A DNA stretch of 5,753 nucleotides from Elusimicrobia bacterium RBG_16_66_12 (lineage in GTDB: Bacteria; Elusimicrobiota; Elusimicrobia; UBA1565; UBA9628). Of the stretch, positions 1 through 5,753 are shown one piece after another. The stretch spans positions 14,615 to 20,367 of the forward strand of contig MGUL01000049.1 in assembly GCA_001800005.1 (NCBI GenBank), written 5' to 3'. Position 1 is the first letter of the stretch. Each line of letters starts with the position of its first letter. The notes under the pieces are model-generated. The model was given only the letters and a program-made list of their open reading frames with translations, did no database searches and had not been told where the DNA came from. The translations under genes and the position numbers were made by a program.

Positions 1-1183
1 GGATGAAGCTGGAGTAGACGGCGACCACGGGGCGGTAGCCCTCGCAGGCCAGGCCCGCGGCGAAGGTGACCGCGTGCTCCTCGGCCAGCCCCACGTCGAA
101 GTAGCGGCGTGGGAAGCGGTTGCGGAAGGCGTCGAGCCCCGTGCCCTCGGGCATGGCCGCGGTGATGCCGATGATGCGGGGGTCGTTCTCGGCCTCGCGC
201 AGCAGGGCCTTGGAGAAGACCGCGGTGTAGGCGGGCGGCGGGGTCTTCGAGACCGGGGCCTTCAGGAACTTTCCCGTGGCCACGTCGAACTTGCCCGGCC
301 CGTGCCAGGTGTAGGGGTCGGCCTCGGCCTGGGGATAGCCTTTCCCTTTCTTGGTGACGCAGTGGACGAGGATGGGGCCCTTGAGCTCCTTGACGTGCTT
401 GAAGACCTGGGCCAGCTGCTCGACGTCATGGCCGTCCACGGGGCCGAAGTAGGAGAAGCCCATCTCCTCGAAGAGCATGCCCGGAAAGAGGAGGACCTTG
501 GCGCGCTTGGCCACGCGCAGGATGGAGCCGCCCCAGAACTGGAAGCGGGCCAGGAAGGTCTTGATGGAATGCTCGGCGTTGCGCACCGCGCCCAGGGTCA
601 GCAGCTTGGAGAGGAAGGCCCCGAGGGCGCCGACGCGGCTGGAGATGAACATCTGGTTGTCGTTCAGGACGACGATGAGGTCGGTCTGGACCTGTCCCGC
701 GTTCTGCAGGCCCTCATAGGACTCGCCTCCGGTCATGCAGCCGTCGGAGACGATGGCCACGACCTTGTTCTTCTCGCCCTTGAGGTCGCGCGCGACGGCC
801 ATGCCGAGCGCGGCCGAGATCGCGGTGGAGGCATGGCCCGCGCCGAAGGCGTCGTATTCGCTTTCGCTGCGCTTGAGGAAGCCCGACAGGCCTCCGAATT
901 GGCGGATGGTGTTCATCCGGTCGCGGCGTCCGGTCAGAATCTTGTGCCCGTAGGTCTGATGGCCGGTGTCCCAGATCAGCCGGTCCTTGGGCGTGTCGAA
1001 GGCGTAGTGGAGGGCGATGGTGATCTCGGCGGCGCCCAGGCTCGAGCCGAGGTGGCCGCCGAGCTTGGAGACGGTGTCGAGGATGAAGGCGCGCAGCTCG
1101 GACGCCACCTGAGGGAGCCGCTCCGCCGGGAGCTTCTTGAGGTCCGCCGGCGAGTCGATCGACTTGAGGAGTTCCATGTTCAT
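1..1183 (-). CDS. dxs: 1-Deoxy-D-xylulose-5-phosphate synthase, N-terminal part (3' end outside window)
   Basis: Thiamine-diphosphate enzyme that joins pyruvate and glyceraldehyde 3-phosphate to DXP, the entry step of the MEP pathway. The 394 visible codons are about 60% of a usual 620-640 residues. Recognisable blocks are DTVSKLGGHLGSSLG (36-50, with active-site H44), the WDTGHQTYGHKILTGRRD segment (71-88), the TPP motif from SDG (146-148) to NDN (174-176), GPVDGHD (247-253), VTKKGKGY (276-283), WHG with H294, and the start of the pyrimidine-binding domain with ITAAMPEGTGL (340-350) and LAEEHAVTFAAGLA (366-379), where E368 matches the catalytic Glu of E. coli E370. Oddities are Ser instead of Gly in the usual GDG, QMFISSRVGAL where NEMSISxxVGAL is usual, and GHQTYGHK for the usual GHQAYPHK. 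The ATG at 1183 overlaps the ispA stop (ATGA). A second ATG at 1177 is better spaced from AGGGA (1191-1187) and may be the true start. The reading frame is intact to the window edge. Confidence 0.93.
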   Translation of the reverse strand, partial: MNMELLKSIDSPADLKKLPAERLPQVASELRAFILDTVSKLGGHLGSSLGAAEITIALHYAFDTPKDRLIWDTGHQTYGHKILTGRRDRMNTIRQFGGLSGFLKRSESEYDAFGAGHASTAISAALGMAVARDLKGEKNKVVAIVSDGCMTGGESYEGLQNAGQVQTDLIVVLNDNQMFISSRVGALGAFLSKLLTLGAVRNAEHSIKTFLARFQFWGGSILRVAKRAKVLLFPGMLFEEMGFSYFGPVDGHDVEQLAQVFKHVKELKGPILVHCVTKKGKGYPQAEADPYTWHGPGKFDVATGKFLKAPVSKTPPPAYTAVFSKALLREAENDPRIIGITAAMPEGTGLDAFRNRFPRRYFDVGLAEEHAVTFAAGLACEGYRPVVAVYSSFI

Positions 1184-2091
1184 TTGTCCCTGCTGATGAT
1201 ATAGTCCGCCAGTTCGTGCAAGACCGCGGCGCGCGCGCCGAAGGGCTTCAGGTGAGCGTGCGCCGCCCTGACGGCGGCCCGGGCCCTGCGACGCGCGCCG
1301 TCCACTCCGTAGAGCGAGGCGTAGGTGAGCTTATCGTTGTCGCGGTCGGAGCCCTGTTTGCCCATCTTCTTCTTGTCGCCCACCACGTCCAGGACGTCGT
1401 CGGCGATCTGGAAAGCCAGGCCGATGCGCTCGCCGAAGGCGCGCAGCGCGCCGCGCTTGGCGGCGGAGGTGCGCGCGAGTACGGCGCCCGCGTCGAGGCC
1501 GGCGACGATGAGCGCGCCCGTCTTGCGGCGGTGAACCGCCTCGAGGATGCGGGCCGAGGCGGCGCGGTTGGGGCGCTTGGCCATGCCTTCGGCCGCGAGG
1601 TCCGCGACCTGGCCGCCGACCATCCCCTCGCCGCCGGCGCCGAAGGCGATGAGACGGATGAGTTCGGCCGTGGCTTTGCCGTCAAGCTTGAGGTCGGCCG
1701 CGTTGGAGGCCGCGGCCTCGAAGGCCTTGGTGAGCAGGCCGTCCCCGGCGAGTATCGCCAGGGCCTCGCCGAAGACTTTGTGGTTGGTGGGCTTGCCGCG
1801 GCGCAGGTCGTCGTCGTCCATGGCCGGGAGGTCGTCATGGATGAGGGAATAGGTGTGGATCATCTCGAGGGCGGCGGCCGCCTTGAGCGCCTTGCGCGGA
1901 GGCAGTCCGCAGCACTCGGCGGCGGCCAGCACCAGAGTCGGACGCAGGCGCTTCCCGCCCGCGAAGAGCGAGTAGCGCATCGCCTTGCGCAGGGACTCCG
2001 GCAGGTCCGACGTCGGAGCCAGCAGCTCGCCGAGGGCCGCGTCCACCAGGGCGGTGTTCTTGTCCATCGCGCGGGCCAGAGCGGCGTTCAT
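1180..2091 (-). CDS. ispA: Farnesyl diphosphate synthase IspA (trans-polyprenyl synthase)
   Basis: Condenses IPP with DMAPP and then geranyl diphosphate to farnesyl diphosphate, the direct precursor of squalene. The 303 residues are typical for bacterial enzymes. Visible motifs are AGGKRLRP (44-51, IPP binding), the first Asp-rich motif DDLPAMD (86-92) followed by DDDLRRG, the TNHKVFGEA segment (102-110), GMVGGQVADL (156-165), HRRKTGAL (187-194), and the second Asp-rich motif in FQIADDVLD (DDVLD 231-235). The DDX4D spacing of the first motif, and the Tyr five residues before it (Y81), are features of bacterial (type II) FPP synthases rather than longer-chain GGPP synthases, so FPP is the best product call. 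GGAG at 2100-2097 lies 5 bases before the ATG. ATGA overlaps join the gene to hpnG upstream and dxs downstream. In this operon it would feed FPP to squalene formation. Confidence 0.95.
   Translation of the reverse strand: MNAALARAMDKNTALVDAALGELLAPTSDLPESLRKAMRYSLFAGGKRLRPTLVLAAAECCGLPPRKALKAAAALEMIHTYSLIHDDLPAMDDDDLRRGKPTNHKVFGEALAILAGDGLLTKAFEAAASNAADLKLDGKATAELIRLIAFGAGGEGMVGGQVADLAAEGMAKRPNRAASARILEAVHRRKTGALIVAGLDAGAVLARTSAAKRGALRAFGERIGLAFQIADDVLDVVGDKKKMGKQGSDRDNDKLTYASLYGVDGARRRARAAVRAAHAHLKPFGARAAVLHELADYIISRDK
1187..1191 (-). promoter_or_regulatory. Possible Shine-Dalgarno site of dxs
   Basis: On the coding strand AGGGA, inside the last codons of ispA, lies only 3 bases before the ATG at 1183 but 9 bases before the in-frame ATG at 1177. 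Spacing alone favours the second ATG (protein starting MELLKSIDSP). The ATGA overlap favours the first (MNMELLKSIDSP). The two products differ by two residues. Confidence 0.45.
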
Positions 2092-2762
2092 GTCGTCTCC
2101 AAGTATGCCCGGATGAAAATCGAGAGTCTCTTCATCGCCCGGGCGGAGCGCAGTCCGGTCCGGACCAGGAGCGGGAGTTCGGCGACGTGCGACAGGGCGT
2201 AGCGCGCCAGCGCCCCGGGATGCTCGGACTCGGGCGCGTCCGGGGGGACGGCCTCGTCGATCTCATCGAGCACGACGCGCAGGCCGATCACCGGCGCGCG
2301 GCCGCCGGACCAGCGCCGCACGGCGGCGGTCTCCATGTCGCAGGCCAACACTCTATTCTCGGTCCCCAGCTTGCGCTTCATCTCCGGCTTCAAAACGAGG
2401 TTGGTGTGCAATATTTTCCCGAAATGGAAGGGCAGTCCCAGCGCTTCCGCCGTTTCTTTCAAGGTCGTGACAGAGTCGAACTCGACGTCCTGCGCGTCGG
2501 CCACGATGTCCCCGGTCTTGACCCCCGGCTGCATCGCCCCGCACAGCCCCGCGCTGAGGACGAGGCCGTAGTCGCCGGCCGCGCAGTCGCGCTCCAATAG
2601 ATCTCGGGTCTTCGCCGCGCCCATCCCCGTCTTGAGGAGGACGACCCTCCGGCCGCAGGCGAGGCCCTCCCAGCGGCCGTCTCCCGAGGCGGGAAGCCCC
2701 AGCGCCTTGGCCAGGGGCCCGGCTTCCCAGCGCGTGGCGGCGGTGATGAGCACCGAACTCAT
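2088..2762 (-). CDS. hpnG: Hopanoid-associated nucleoside phosphorylase HpnG
   Basis: Purine nucleoside phosphorylase-like enzyme that removes adenine from adenosylhopane, giving (phospho)ribosylhopane, the step after HpnH. The protein has 224 residues. Family signs are TGMG (45-48), the phosphate/ribose-site segment SAGLCGAMQPGVKTGDIV (70-87), and CDMETAAV (141-148), which corresponds to the family's DMESAAV ribose-binding segment with E144. GLRVVLDEIDEAVPPD (160-175) resembles the loop at the end of HpnG proteins that carries the base-site acidic residue. The last 30 or so residues are rich in Arg, Lys and hydrophobics, compatible with membrane-surface contact (inference). The start is the ATG in the ATGA overlap with hpnA, with GAAGG at 2774-2770, 7 bases upstream. 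A longer in-frame version from 3116 would run 118 codons back into hpnA and does not resemble any protein start. The stop overlaps the ispA ATG (2091-2088). Confidence 0.94.
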   Translation of the reverse strand: MSSVLITAATRWEAGPLAKALGLPASGDGRWEGLACGRRVVLLKTGMGAAKTRDLLERDCAAGDYGLVLSAGLCGAMQPGVKTGDIVADAQDVEFDSVTTLKETAEALGLPFHFGKILHTNLVLKPEMKRKLGTENRVLACDMETAAVRRWSGGRAPVIGLRVVLDEIDEAVPPDAPESEHPGALARYALSHVAELPLLVRTGLRSARAMKRLSIFIRAYLETT

Positions 2763-3763
2763 GCGGCCGCCTTCACGTAGCCGTTGGCCAGGAACCAGTC
2801 GGCGGCGGCCTTCAGCGCGGACCTGGCCGCGCGCGGCGCGTAGCCGAGCTCCTTCTTCGCCTTGTCGGAGGAGAACCACATATAGTGGCGGGCCATCCTG
2901 ATCGCATCGAGCGGGGCCATCGGCTCGGTCCCGCGCAGGCGGGCCAGGGCCGTGTCGACGGCGCCGAAGGCGTAGGCGACGGCGTAGGGCGTCTTGAATC
3001 GGGGCGCCGGGCGCCCCGAGACCTCGGAGAGCAGGTCGAGGACCCGCTTGAGAGTCAGGTTCTCGCCGCCCAGGATGTAGCGTTCGCCGAGGCGGCCCTT
3101 CGTCGCCGCCAGCCAATGTCCGAGGGCCACGTCCTCGACATGCACGACGTTCAATCCCGTGTCGATGTAGGAGGGTAGCCGGCCCGTCAGGAAATCGAGG
3201 ACGATCCTCCCCGTGGGGGTGGGCTTGATGTCGAATGGGCCGATGGGCGCCGCCGGGTTGACGACGACGACCGGCAGGCCTTCGTCCTTGGCGAGACGCC
3301 GGGCCAGGACGTCGGAGAGATATTTGGACTTCTTGTAATCAGACACCACGTCCGTGACCGAGGAGTATTCATGCGTCTCGTCGACGGGAGTTTTGTCGTG
3401 GGCCGGGGCGATGGCGGCGACGGAAGAACAGTGCACGATCTTTTCCGCCCCGGCCTTGGCGGCGGCGCGGATCACGCTCTCCGTGCCGGCCACGTTGGCG
3501 CGGTACATCGACTCCGGGTTCGGGGCCCAGATCCGATAGTCGGCGGCCACGTGGAAGACGAATCGCGCGCCGGCGCAGCCGGCGCGCAGCGCCTCTTCAT
3601 CCGAAAGGTCGCCTTCGATCAGTTCGACGTCGAGGCCGGCGAGATTCCGGCGGTCGCCGGCGCGGCGCGCGAGGGCCTTGACCTTCAGGCCCTTCGACAC
3701 GAGCAGACGCGCGAGGCTCGCGCCGACGAAGCCGGTGCCGCCGGTGAGGAAGGCCGAGTCCAC
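2759..3763 (-). CDS. hpnA: Hopanoid-associated NAD(P)-dependent epimerase/dehydratase HpnA
   Basis: Extended short-chain dehydrogenase/reductase of the hopanoid-associated HpnA family. Family members travel with hopanoid genes, but to my knowledge the reaction is not settled. The 334 residues match the family. The Rossmann nucleotide-binding motif TGGTGFVG is at 7-14, the active-site Ser region HCSSVAAI at 111-118, and the catalytic YxxxK as Y133-K-K-S-K137. Later family segments include NPAAPIGPFDIKPTPTG (about 159-175), VVHVEDVALGHWLAA (206-220) and the C-terminal MARHYMWFSSDKAKKELGY. The start is GTG at 3763, giving MDSAFLTGGTGFVG, the right distance to the Gly-rich loop. A GGAG at 3778-3775 lies 11 bases upstream, so coupling to hpnH probably matters. 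The stop TGA overlaps the hpnG ATG in ATGA (2762-2759). Its position between hpnH and hpnG suggests it acts on adenosyl- or ribosylhopane or a later side-chain product (inference). Confidence 0.94.
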   Translation of the reverse strand: MDSAFLTGGTGFVGASLARLLVSKGLKVKALARRAGDRRNLAGLDVELIEGDLSDEEALRAGCAGARFVFHVAADYRIWAPNPESMYRANVAGTESVIRAAAKAGAEKIVHCSSVAAIAPAHDKTPVDETHEYSSVTDVVSDYKKSKYLSDVLARRLAKDEGLPVVVVNPAAPIGPFDIKPTPTGRIVLDFLTGRLPSYIDTGLNVVHVEDVALGHWLAATKGRLGERYILGGENLTLKRVLDLLSEVSGRPAPRFKTPYAVAYAFGAVDTALARLRGTEPMAPLDAIRMARHYMWFSSDKAKKELGYAPRAARSALKAAADWFLANGYVKAAA

Positions 3764-4815
3764 TAGGCTTTCGTCTCCGCGAGCGGCTTCGCCGGCCCCT
3801 TGATGGTGGCGAAATCATAGGCCATCTCGAGGAACTTCGAGAGGCTGGAGAAGCTCTCCTTGACGGCCGAGGGCTCGAAGCCGCAGTGCGTCATGCAGTC
3901 GGCGCATTTCGGGTTGCCCGAGGCATGGCCGTATCGGGACCAATCGGTCGTTTCCAGCAGTTCCTTGTAGGTCTTGGCGTAGCCCGCGTCGGCCATCAGG
4001 TAGCAGGGCTTCTGCCAGCCGAAGACGTTGCGCAGGGGCAGTCCCCAGGGCGTGCAGTCGTAGTCGCGCTTGCCCTCGAGGAAGTCCAGGTAGAAGGGCG
4101 AGTGGTTGAAGGCCCAGCCTTTCTTGCGCCAGTCCTTGAGGGCCTCCGCGAACCAGGCCTTCGTCTGGGCGTTCTTGAGGAACCCGTCCTGCTTGGGCGC
4201 CTTCTCGTAGGCGTAGCCGGGGGAGATCATCATGCCGTCGATGCCCATCGCCATGTTCTGGTCGAAGAAGCTCCGGAACTCCGAGGCGTCCTCGCCCTGG
4301 AAGATCGTGGAGTTGGTCATCACCGTGAAGCTGCGGCTCTTCGCGAGGCGAATGGCGGAGACCGCGGTTTTATGCACGCCCTCGCGGCAGACCATCCGGT
4401 CGTGGGTCTTCTCGACGCCGTCGAGGTGGATCGAGAGGATCAGGTAGGGCGACGGCTGAAAGCGGTGCAGATTCTTCTCCAGCAGGAGGGCGTTGGTGCA
4501 GAGGTAGACCACCTTCTTGCGCGCGACCAGGCCTTCGACGATCTGGTCGATCTCGGCGTGGACGAGAGGCTCTCCTCCGGCGATGGTCACGACCGGCGCG
4601 CCGCACTCCTCGGCGGCATCGAAGCATTCCTGCGGGGTCAGGCGCTTGCGCAGGACGTCGGCCGGGAATTGGATCTTGCCGCAGCCCGCGCACTCCAGGT
4701 TGCAGGCGAAGAGGGGCTCGAGCATCATCACGACCGGATACTTCTCGATGCCCTTCATGCGCTGCATGACGAGGTGCTTGAAAACGGACAGCTGGGCCTG
4801 CATCGACATCGCCAT
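3763..4815 (-). CDS. hpnH: Adenosylhopane synthase HpnH (radical SAM)
   Basis: Radical SAM enzyme that adds the 5'-deoxyadenosyl radical to diploptene, giving adenosylhopane, the first step of C35 side-chain assembly. The 350 residues fit the family length. The 4Fe-4S motif CX3CX2C is seen as CNLECAGC (C38, C42, C45), followed by the SAM-contacting GGEP at 80-83. C106 (in VVYLCTN) matches by position the cysteine I recall being described in Zymomonas HpnH as the reductant of the radical intermediate. The C-terminal HpnH-type (DUF3463-like) domain has YLMADAGYAKTYKELLETTDW (about 272-292) and a cysteine group C304-x2-C307-x3-C311, with C254 and C271 nearby, that could bind a second metal centre (inference). 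No signal peptide or clear membrane segment is visible. The ATG follows a strong AAGGAG. The stop TAG at 3765-3763 shares its G with the GTG of hpnA, so the two genes are probably translationally coupled. Confidence 0.97.
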   Translation of the reverse strand: MAMSMQAQLSVFKHLVMQRMKGIEKYPVVMMLEPLFACNLECAGCGKIQFPADVLRKRLTPQECFDAAEECGAPVVTIAGGEPLVHAEIDQIVEGLVARKKVVYLCTNALLLEKNLHRFQPSPYLILSIHLDGVEKTHDRMVCREGVHKTAVSAIRLAKSRSFTVMTNSTIFQGEDASEFRSFFDQNMAMGIDGMMISPGYAYEKAPKQDGFLKNAQTKAWFAEALKDWRKKGWAFNHSPFYLDFLEGKRDYDCTPWGLPLRNVFGWQKPCYLMADAGYAKTYKELLETTDWSRYGHASGNPKCADCMTHCGFEPSAVKESFSSLSKFLEMAYDFATIKGPAKPLAETKA

Positions 4816-4823
4816 TCGATATT

Positions 4824-4829
4824 CTCCTT
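4824..4829 (-). promoter_or_regulatory. Shine-Dalgarno site of hpnH
   Basis: On the coding strand AAGGAG lies 8 bases before the ATG at 4815. It is the strongest ribosome binding site in the window and sits in the only intergenic gap. It fixes the hpnH start at MAMSMQ rather than at the in-frame ATG codons 2 and 4 codons downstream. Confidence 0.8.
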
Positions 4830-4834
4830 TTAGC

Positions 4835-4850
4835 CGCGCCTTTAGGCGCG
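4835..4850 (-). other. GC-rich hairpin with the shc stop codon in its loop
   Basis: Positions 4835-4840 (CGCGCC) and 4845-4850 (GGCGCG) form a perfect 6-base-pair inverted repeat around a 4-base loop. Read on the coding strand the loop is TAAA, and its first three bases are the cyclase stop codon. No T-rich tract follows; the next bases run into the AAGGAG ribosome binding site of hpnH. It is therefore a poor intrinsic terminator. It could be an RNA-stabilising or processing element, or a weak modulator of hpnH translation. It may also be a chance product of the GC-rich C-terminal codons. The pairing is seen directly; any function is inference. Confidence 0.4.
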
Positions 4851-5753
4851 CGCGCGGCCCTCGTGGAGGGCCATGCGGTAGTTCCCCAGGGCCTGCAGGG
4901 GGAAGTAGTTGCGGTACATCGTGTATTCGAGGTAGTAGACCTTCGGGAACCCGGTCCCCGTGTACTCGGTTTCGTCCCAGGCGCCGTCCGGACGCTGCGT
5001 GTCGATCAGGTACTGGACGCCGCGGCGCACGCTCTCGTCATAGACCCCGGCCGCCATGAGGCCCATGACCGCCCAGGCCGTTTGCGAAGGCGTGGAGGGG
5101 CCGGCTCCTTTCTTGGACGGGTCGGCGTAGGTCTCGCAGGTCTCGCCCCAGCCGCCGTCGCAGCGCTGGACGGACTTGAGCCAGGCCGTCGCGCGGCGGG
5201 CGAAGGGTTGACCCATGTCCGAACCGATGGCGGCCAGGCCGCGCAGGGCCTGCCAGGTCCCGTAGATGTAGTTGACGCCCCAGCGTCCGTACCAGGAGCC
5301 GTCGGCTTCCTGCTCGTCGAGCACGAAGCGGATCGCGCGGGCGCAGGCGGGATAGCTCTTGTCGTAGCCGATGTAGCCGAGGAGTTCCAGCACGCGCGCC
5401 GTGATGTCCGAGGTCGGCGGGTCGATCATCGCGTTGTGGTCGGCGAACGGGATCTTGGTCAGGATGATCTTGGTGTTCTCCTTGTCGAAGGCCGCCCAGC
5501 CTCCCGTGGACGCCTGCATCGAGAGGAGCCAATTGAGCCCTCTCAAGAAGGCCTTCTCCCGGATCTGCGCGTTGGGCTCTTCCAGGTGGACATGCCGCAA
5601 GGCCAGCAGCACCATCGCGGTGTCATCAACGTCTGGGTAGTAGGTGTTATTAAACTGGAAATGCCAGCCGCCCGTGGGTCCGTTCGCGTTCGTGCAGGCC
5701 CAGTCGCCGCGGGTCGTGATCTCCTTGGAGACCACCCATTGGCAGGCCTGCAC
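4842..5753 (-). CDS. shc: Squalene-hopene cyclase, C-terminal part (5' end outside window)
   Basis: Cyclises squalene to hopene/diploptene (diplopterol with water); family members are monotopic membrane enzymes. The 303 visible residues are roughly the C-terminal half of a family usually about 630-680 residues long. The catalytic DXDD motif is present as DVDD at visible residues 41-44, preceded by the typical aromatic stretch NNTYYP; the middle Asp is the proton donor in the family. QW repeats are seen as MQASTGGW (79-86), EQEADGSW (147-154), VQRCDGGW (195-202) and TQRPDGAW (252-259). The end is family-typical: GTGFP (266-270), then YTMYRNYFPLQALGNYR. The frame is open to the window edge. The GTG at 5753 is an internal Val codon, because the family needs about 330 more residues upstream. 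The stop TAA at 4844-4842 lies 26 bases before hpnH, so it is probably an operon leader gene. Compared with my memory of the Alicyclobacillus enzyme, F89 replaces Y420 and Y273 replaces F605. Confidence 0.97.
   Translation of the reverse strand: MQACQWVVSKEITTRGDWACTNANGPTGGWHFQFNNTYYPDVDDTAMVLLALRHVHLEEPNAQIREKAFLRGLNWLLSMQASTGGWAAFDKENTKIILTKIPFADHNAMIDPPTSDITARVLELLGYIGYDKSYPACARAIRFVLDEQEADGSWYGRWGVNYIYGTWQALRGLAAIGSDMGQPFARRATAWLKSVQRCDGGWGETCETYADPSKKGAGPSTPSQTAWAVMGLMAAGVYDESVRRGVQYLIDTQRPDGAWDETEYTGTGFPKVYYLEYTMYRNYFPLQALGNYRMALHEGRARA

Noticed and set aside
1..1183. dxs as a decaying pseudogene because of the altered TPP motif
   Set aside because: The frame is open for 394 codons, and the catalytic histidines, the metal-binding Asp, NDN and the catalytic Glu region are all kept. 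The changes look like divergence rather than decay.
74..1204. Long plus-strand open frames opposite dxs (and similar ones at 1216-2202, 3371-3766 and 3886-4833)
   Set aside because: They run opposite clearly recognisable genes, have Gly/Ala/Val/Glu/Arg/Asp-rich, low-complexity-like translations with no known motif, and are the expected by-product of G/C-biased third codon positions on the other strand.
2088..3116. A 342-residue version of HpnG starting far upstream
   Set aside because: The first 118 codons lie within hpnA in another frame and translate to Arg/Pro/Gly-rich sequence. The real HpnG start MSSVLITAATRWE has a ribosome binding site and an ATGA overlap.
4831..4850. Rho-independent terminator after shc
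   Set aside because: The hairpin is short and has no U-tract, and it is followed at once by the hpnH ribosome binding site and a gene of the same pathway.
5751..5753. GTG at the window edge as the start of the cyclase gene
   Set aside because: The protein there is mid-family sequence just before the DXDD motif, and about 330 residues are missing, so this is an internal Val codon cut by the window.
1..5753. CRISPR arrays, insertion sequences, tRNA or rRNA genes, integration sites
   Set aside because: No spaced direct repeats, terminal inverted repeats, transposase-like frames or structured RNA gene patterns were seen. Almost every base is within the six pathway genes.

Overview
This window is a compact piece of a bacterial hopanoid (bacterial sterol-like lipid) biosynthesis operon. 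All six genes lie on the minus strand, so transcription runs from high to low coordinates: squalene-hopene cyclase (3' part only) -> hpnH -> hpnA -> hpnG -> ispA -> dxs (5' part only). The DNA is visibly GC-rich, with strong G/C preference at third codon positions. That preference also opens long spurious reading frames on the plus strand. SHC, HpnH, HpnA and HpnG together point to a bacterium making C35 side-chain hopanoids (bacteriohopanepolyols), and ispA and dxs show that it uses the MEP isoprenoid route. I cannot place the organism from the sequence alone. The DXS departs from textbook sequences at several conserved sites, so the host may be a less familiar lineage.

Layout, in transcription order. 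The window enters inside the cyclase (5753-4842), just before its catalytic DXDD motif. After a 26-base gap, the only intergenic DNA here, comes hpnH (4815-3763). That gap holds a strong Shine-Dalgarno sequence and part of a small GC-rich hairpin that carries the cyclase stop codon in its loop. From there on every junction overlaps. The hpnH stop TAG shares its G with the GTG start of hpnA (3763-2759). The pairs hpnA/hpnG, hpnG/ispA and ispA/dxs are each joined by a 4-base ATGA overlap. This indicates one transcript with translational coupling. The window leaves inside dxs after 394 codons, shortly after the catalytic glutamate region.

How the genes fit together. DXS makes DXP from pyruvate and glyceraldehyde 3-phosphate, the first step towards IPP/DMAPP. 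IspA condenses these to farnesyl diphosphate. Squalene-forming genes, not in this window, would convert FPP to squalene. SHC cyclises squalene to diploptene/hopene. HpnH adds a 5'-deoxyadenosyl radical to diploptene to give adenosylhopane. HpnG removes adenine to give (phospho)ribosylhopane. HpnA is a hopanoid-associated NAD(P)-dependent epimerase/dehydrogenase-like protein without a firmly assigned reaction. I saw no mobile elements, tRNA or rRNA genes, CRISPR arrays, internal promoters or terminators. This is a known pathway rather than a new system. The points worth a second look are the divergent DXS cofactor motif, two active-site aromatic differences in the cyclase, the stop-codon hairpin, and the position of HpnA.
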